Of a stretch of 6,233 nucleotides of DNA, positions 3,930 through 6,233 are shown piece after piece. The notes beneath the pieces are model-generated. The model had not been told where the DNA came from, did not search any database, and saw only the letters and a list, made by a program, of their open reading frames with translations. The DNA is from Microcaldota archaeon (GTDB lineage: Archaea; Micrarchaeota; Micrarchaeia; Norongarragalinales; Norongarragalinaceae), in assembly GCA_016214445.1 (NCBI GenBank), contig JACROM010000002.1:1-6233 (forward strand), given 5' to 3'. Within the stretch, counting starts at the first letter, position 1; each line of letters begins with the position of its first letter. The position numbers and the translations under genes are program-made.

Positions 3930-5076
3930 GCTGGTCTAGGCTTTGCAGTATACTCTTCGGCTGGTCTAGGCTTTGCAGCATACTCTTCGCGGCGTCATTA
4001 TTCGGATCCAACCGTAGTGCTTTGAGATAGAAGGCTCTTGCACCTTCGTAGTCGCTAACCTCATGGCAAGCGTCGCCGCTCTTGCGGAATATTTCCGAGG
4101 GATTGGAAAAGTTTTTTTTTTTTTTATGCAAGTGTTTTGCTTTCCCGTTGCCGTCCGTTTCAGCAAGAGCATAGAGCGAGTCAAGTCTATACGGAAAGAG
4201 CCGGACGGCCCTTTTGAAGTAGTTTACGGCTTTGCGGCGCTCGTTTAGTGATAGGTAGGTTTCACCGATTTCGTGGTGCGTTGACGAGTATTCTGGCAGT
4301 TGTTTTAGGGACTCAAGAAAATATGCCAATGCTTTTCTCTTTTCGCCTGTTTGCTTATAGAAGTAGCCGATGTTCGCTTTGACTAATGCAGAAAATGCCC
4401 GCGGTTTGATTGTGATTAGTGCTGTCTTTGTTTTGAAATACTTCGCTGGATTTTTAAGGTGTGTCAGACCCAATGTATCAGCAAACCAAAACAGGCGGTG
4501 TTCAGGGTCACGGATTGCTTCGCGTAATCCTTTTTTGAAGCTCGGAAGGTCTTCCGCTTCATCCGAACCTTTAACTCCGTGCCCATGGATCAAGAGTGTT
4601 TTTTCCCCGAAATTTGTCTTGATTTTTATCGTTGCTGCTGTGTGGGAAATCACGGGCCCACTGATTAACACCGCACCAATGCTCGATTTTTCGCCAAGCG
4701 CAGCTTGAAGAAGGACGTTTATTGCATTGGCTTTCTCTACGCAGCCGTGCGCCGCCCGAAAACAATCGCTCCGTTGGCTTACGTGTGCGGGCGGCCTGCC
4801 AACTTTTCGCTCGAATTTTTTTACCATTCGGTTCAGTGACGCTTCGCCTGGTTTGCTCGGATTCTGCAGGTTTTGTCGTAAATACCTGTCCGTTTTCCGT
4901 TCCATTGTCATAAGGAGCTTTCGCAGAGTGCTTTCATCAGTTGGCGTTAGTGAACGCAGCGAAACTAGCCGTCTGATTCCAGTTAATTCTGTTTGGGTTA
5001 TGGCTGCTAGTCGTCTGTATAGTTTCGGTATGAACACATGTTTATTGTGGGCAACCTGCATTTTAATTTCTTTCAT
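3925..5076 (-). CDS. TPR-repeat protein with an uncharacterised N-terminal domain (383 aa)
   Basis: The C-terminal half holds tetratricopeptide repeats: about 229-262 (ALVKANIGYFYKQTGEKRKA), 263-297 (THHEIGETYLSLNERRKAV) and 327-361 (IFRKSGDACHEVSDYEGARA). TPRs form helical scaffolds for protein binding. The N-terminal 220 residues are not recognised with confidence. GCVEKANAINVLL (Cys112) followed by SHTAATIKI (His145) recalls the Cys and His of transglutaminase-like folds, but the third catalytic residue is unclear and this is only a guess. There is no signal peptide or membrane helix, so it is probably cytosolic. The ATG (5074-5076) overlaps the stop of the upstream VTT protein as ATGA, indicating translational coupling; an in-frame ATG five codons later is an alternative start. 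Odd features are a 14-A homopolymer coding K318-K321 within a broken repeat, and a duplicated final decapeptide ending in LQSLDQ. Confidence 0.85.
   Translation of the reverse strand: MKEIKMQVAHNKHVFIPKLYRRLAAITQTELTGIRRLVSLRSLTPTDESTLRKLLMTMERKTDRYLRQNLQNPSKPGEASLNRMVKKFERKVGRPPAHVSQRSDCFRAAHGCVEKANAINVLLQAALGEKSSIGAVLISGPVISHTAATIKIKTNFGEKTLLIHGHGVKGSDEAEDLPSFKKGLREAIRDPEHRLFWFADTLGLTHLKNPAKYFKTKTALITIKPRAFSALVKANIGYFYKQTGEKRKALAYFLESLKQLPEYSSTHHEIGETYLSLNERRKAVNYFKRAVRLFPYRLDSLYALAETDGNGKAKHLHKKKKNFSNPSEIFRKSGDACHEVSDYEGARAFYLKALRLDPNNDAAKSMLQSLDQPKSILQSLDQL
3931..3990. repeat. 30-bp tandem duplication at the 3' end of the TPR gene
   Basis: 3931-3960 and 3961-3990 match at 28 of 30 positions, differing at the 19th (T/C) and last base (G/C). 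The unit length is a multiple of three, so it duplicates ten residues (KSMLQSLDQP, then KSILQSLDQL) without a frameshift. It looks like a recent slippage or duplication event. Confidence 0.9.
4112..4125. repeat. 14-base T/A homopolymer inside the TPR gene
   Basis: Fourteen T on the plus strand read as CAT followed by fourteen A on the coding strand, giving HKKKKN. Both sides are in the same frame and TPR-like sequence resumes after it, so the frame as read seems right. Runs of this length are slippage-prone in replication, transcription and sequencing. Confidence 0.85.
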
Positions 5077-5603
5077 TTCTGTTGTTCCCTAACAAGCGAG
5101 TACATGGCGAACTTCCTGAAGTCCATCTTCACGAGTCCGGCGACGAAGGTGAGCGGGTCGAATACGGGCGAGGCGGGTATGACTCCGAAAAGAACTATAG
5201 GAATCGGGCCGTACTTGTCGAACATGTCCTTGGCCTCGTTGAGTTGATTGTGGCTGAGAACCCGGCCGACGAATTTTTCCCGAAGGTAGAAAGCGAGCCA
5301 GTAGTTTATGAGCGAGCTAATGAAAGCTGCAGCGACAGCGGTCAGGAACACCGGCCAGAGGTTGCTGCCGAACAGTTTTACCGCGATGGCGTAGGAAACG
5401 TCTGTTGGGAAAGGCAGTATTGAAGAGCCTAGAAAGACGATGATGAACAATCCAGCCAAGCCGTAGGTTTTGATGAACGATTCAGCTGCTTGGTAGCTTT
5501 GGGGGAACTCGGAGGAAAGGATGTCCAATGCCACCAAGGCCATGAGTATTACCGCTATGCCGAAGGCGGTGTGTTTGAGCATTTCCCTTTGCCGGTCGTT
5601 CAT
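5073..5603 (-). CDS. VTT/DedA-like (SNARE-associated) membrane protein, C-terminally short
   Basis: This 176-residue protein is strongly hydrophobic, with segments at about 11-30, 47-66, 84-107 and 132-158. FLGSSILPFPTDVSYAIAV, the small-residue-rich AAAFISSLINYWLAFYLREKF and YGPIPIVLFGVIPASPVFDP fit the VTT fold (YqaA/DedA/TMEM41 group), whose members act in membrane lipid transport or envelope homeostasis. Family members usually continue after the F-R-K-F segment with a Gly-Arg motif and one more membrane helix. Here the chain ends SLVREQQK, so the last helix is missing, possibly because the TPR gene moved in behind it. The stop overlaps the TPR start (ATGA). A TATA-like TTTTTATA at 5637-5644 gives a short leader, and AGGA lies about nine bases before the ATG. 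Confident on the membrane family, not on the exact function. Confidence 0.85.
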   Translation of the reverse strand: MNDRQREMLKHTAFGIAVILMALVALDILSSEFPQSYQAAESFIKTYGLAGLFIIVFLGSSILPFPTDVSYAIAVKLFGSNLWPVFLTAVAAAFISSLINYWLAFYLREKFVGRVLSHNQLNEAKDMFDKYGPIPIVLFGVIPASPVFDPLTFVAGLVKMDFRKFAMYSLVREQQK

Positions 5604-5636
5604 TCGGATCAGTCCTTTTCTTTCAGAGTGTTAGGG

Positions 5637-5645
5637 TATAAAAAA
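5637..5645 (-). promoter_or_regulatory. TATA box of the VTT-TPR operon, also a T run after the methyltransferase
   Basis: The minus strand reads GGCGGTTTTTTATACCC. TTTTTATA is a good archaeal TATA box, about 37 nt from the VTT protein's ATG, predicting a leader of roughly ten bases. The six-T run, 33 nt after the methyltransferase stop, may also end that upstream transcript, so the element could do two jobs. Confidence 0.55.
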
Positions 5646-5677
5646 CCGCCATTCAGGGAAGTTTGGCTGTTTCTTCC

Positions 5678-6233
5678 TTACCTTTTCTTGGCTGCAACGC
5701 ACAGGTTCTGCGCTTTTTCCCTTTCCTCTTTCCTTCCGTTCTTTTCGTAGAACAGCTCAGTTGTTCTGAAGCCGTTCTTTTCCAGAAGCGCAATGAGTTC
5801 GGTTTCGTCGAACAAATAGTAGTATCTTTCATGTTCGCCCCAGGGAACGTTGAGCTCTTTCGGCTTGTTCCTGAAGCGTTTTTGGCAGCGGTTCCACACC
5901 GCGAGGCAAAGGAAGCCGTCTTTTTTCAGAACCCTTTCAGTTTCCTTCAGCGCTTTGCCTTGTTCTTTCGGGCTGAAATGGTGGAGGACCGCAAGACAGA
6001 AAACCGCGTCAAATGCTTTGTCTTCGAACGGCAGTTTTTTCAAATCCGCTCTTTCCACTTCCGCTTTTTTTCCAAGGCGCTTTTTCGCCAGAGAAACCAT
6101 TTTCGGCGAGACGTCTATTGCGCAGACTTCGCTTGTTTCCGCCAAAACCTCGGCGTTTCGTCCGTTGCCGCAGCCCGCGTCCAGAACTTTTCCTTTGGCA
6201 AGCGGAAGGAAAAATTTCAAAGCTGTCGAAGGT
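5678..6233 (-). CDS. SAM-dependent class I methyltransferase, Trm9-like (5' end outside the window)
   Basis: The visible part starts PSTALKFFLPLAKG and enters motif I VLDAGCGNG, the glycine-rich SAM-binding loop. The acidic motif II (CAIDVSPKMV), motif III-like ADLKKLPF and FDAVFCLAVLHHF follow, a classic Rossmann methyltransferase. The C-terminal part QKRFRNKPKELNVPWG, ERYYYLFDETELIALLEKNGF resembles the Trm9/ALKBH8 group, which methylates carboxymethyl-uridine at the tRNA wobble position; archaeal relatives exist. The Trm9 assignment rests on the PW and RYYxLF signatures, so it is likely but unproven. The frame is open through the right edge and the only in-window start would be a TTG at 6218-6220 just before motif I, which is too short for the family. 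The true start therefore lies beyond 6233. It ends KKR-TAA at 5678-5680, 74 bp before the VTT gene on the same strand, which has its own promoter. Confidence 0.88.
   Translation of the reverse strand, partial: PSTALKFFLPLAKGKVLDAGCGNGRNAEVLAETSEVCAIDVSPKMVSLAKKRLGKKAEVERADLKKLPFEDKAFDAVFCLAVLHHFSPKEQGKALKETERVLKKDGFLCLAVWNRCQKRFRNKPKELNVPWGEHERYYYLFDETELIALLEKNGFRTTELFYEKNGRKEEREKAQNLCVAAKKR

Noticed and set aside
3931..3990. CRISPR-type array
   Set aside because: Only two directly adjoining units without spacers, inside a coding frame; it is a simple tandem duplication.

Overview
The window looks like a piece of an archaeal chromosome, most likely from a small-genome (DPANN-type, possibly Diapherotrites-like) lineage. 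That lineage guess is an inference from gene content. The archaeal signs are direct: a tRNA-Ile(GAU) gene interrupted by an intron at position 37/38, TATA-type promoter boxes, T-run terminators, and a COG3620-type XRE-HTH/CBS regulator. Against this background the methionine adenosyltransferase is of the bacterial/eukaryal MetK family, not the separate archaeal family, which suggests old horizontal transfer.

Layout. 1-149: leader region with the tRNA promoter. 150-321 (+): tRNA-Ile(GAU) with a 97-nt intron. 322-488: intergenic, with a 17-bp copy of the tRNA 3' end (461-477) next to a hairpin that resembles one inside the tRNA intron. 489-638 (-): a 49-codon Cys-rich gene resembling DUF6485, 27 nt downstream of 666-1220 (-), an HTH-CBS regulator. 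1221-1387: divergent promoter region. 1388-3790 (+): metK, carrying two nested intervening elements. 3791-3924: a GC hairpin and a decayed second MetK C-terminal tail. 3925-5076 (-): a TPR protein that overlaps by ATGA with 5073-5603 (-), a C-terminally short VTT/DedA-like membrane protein. 5678-6233 (-): a SAM-dependent methyltransferase resembling Trm9, cut by the window edge.

The main discovery is in metK. The reading frame starts properly at ATG 1388 ([14 protein letters not shown]) but hits an in-frame TGA at 1451. The TGA lies in a 36-nt insertion that separates HPDK from [11 protein letters not shown]. This insertion has a near-ideal archaeal bulge-helix-bulge geometry: AAA bulge, 4-bp GGAC/GUCU helix, AAA bulge, and a 13-bp inner hairpin. 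Cutting at the standard places removes 1441-1476 exactly and restores [12 protein letters not shown]. It therefore looks like a protein-coding mRNA intron removed by the tRNA splicing endonuclease, the same enzyme needed for the neighbouring tRNA. The same gene also contains a 405-residue LAGLIDADG intein in the ATP-binding GAGDQG/MFG motif. RNA splicing plus protein splicing would give a 383-residue enzyme, the normal MetK size. No example of both elements in one archaeal metK is known to me.

Functional links: MetK makes SAM, the methyltransferase at the right edge uses SAM, and the divergent regulator has a CBS pair, a module that can bind adenosyl ligands including SAM. A role for that regulator as a sensor controlling metK is plausible but unproven.
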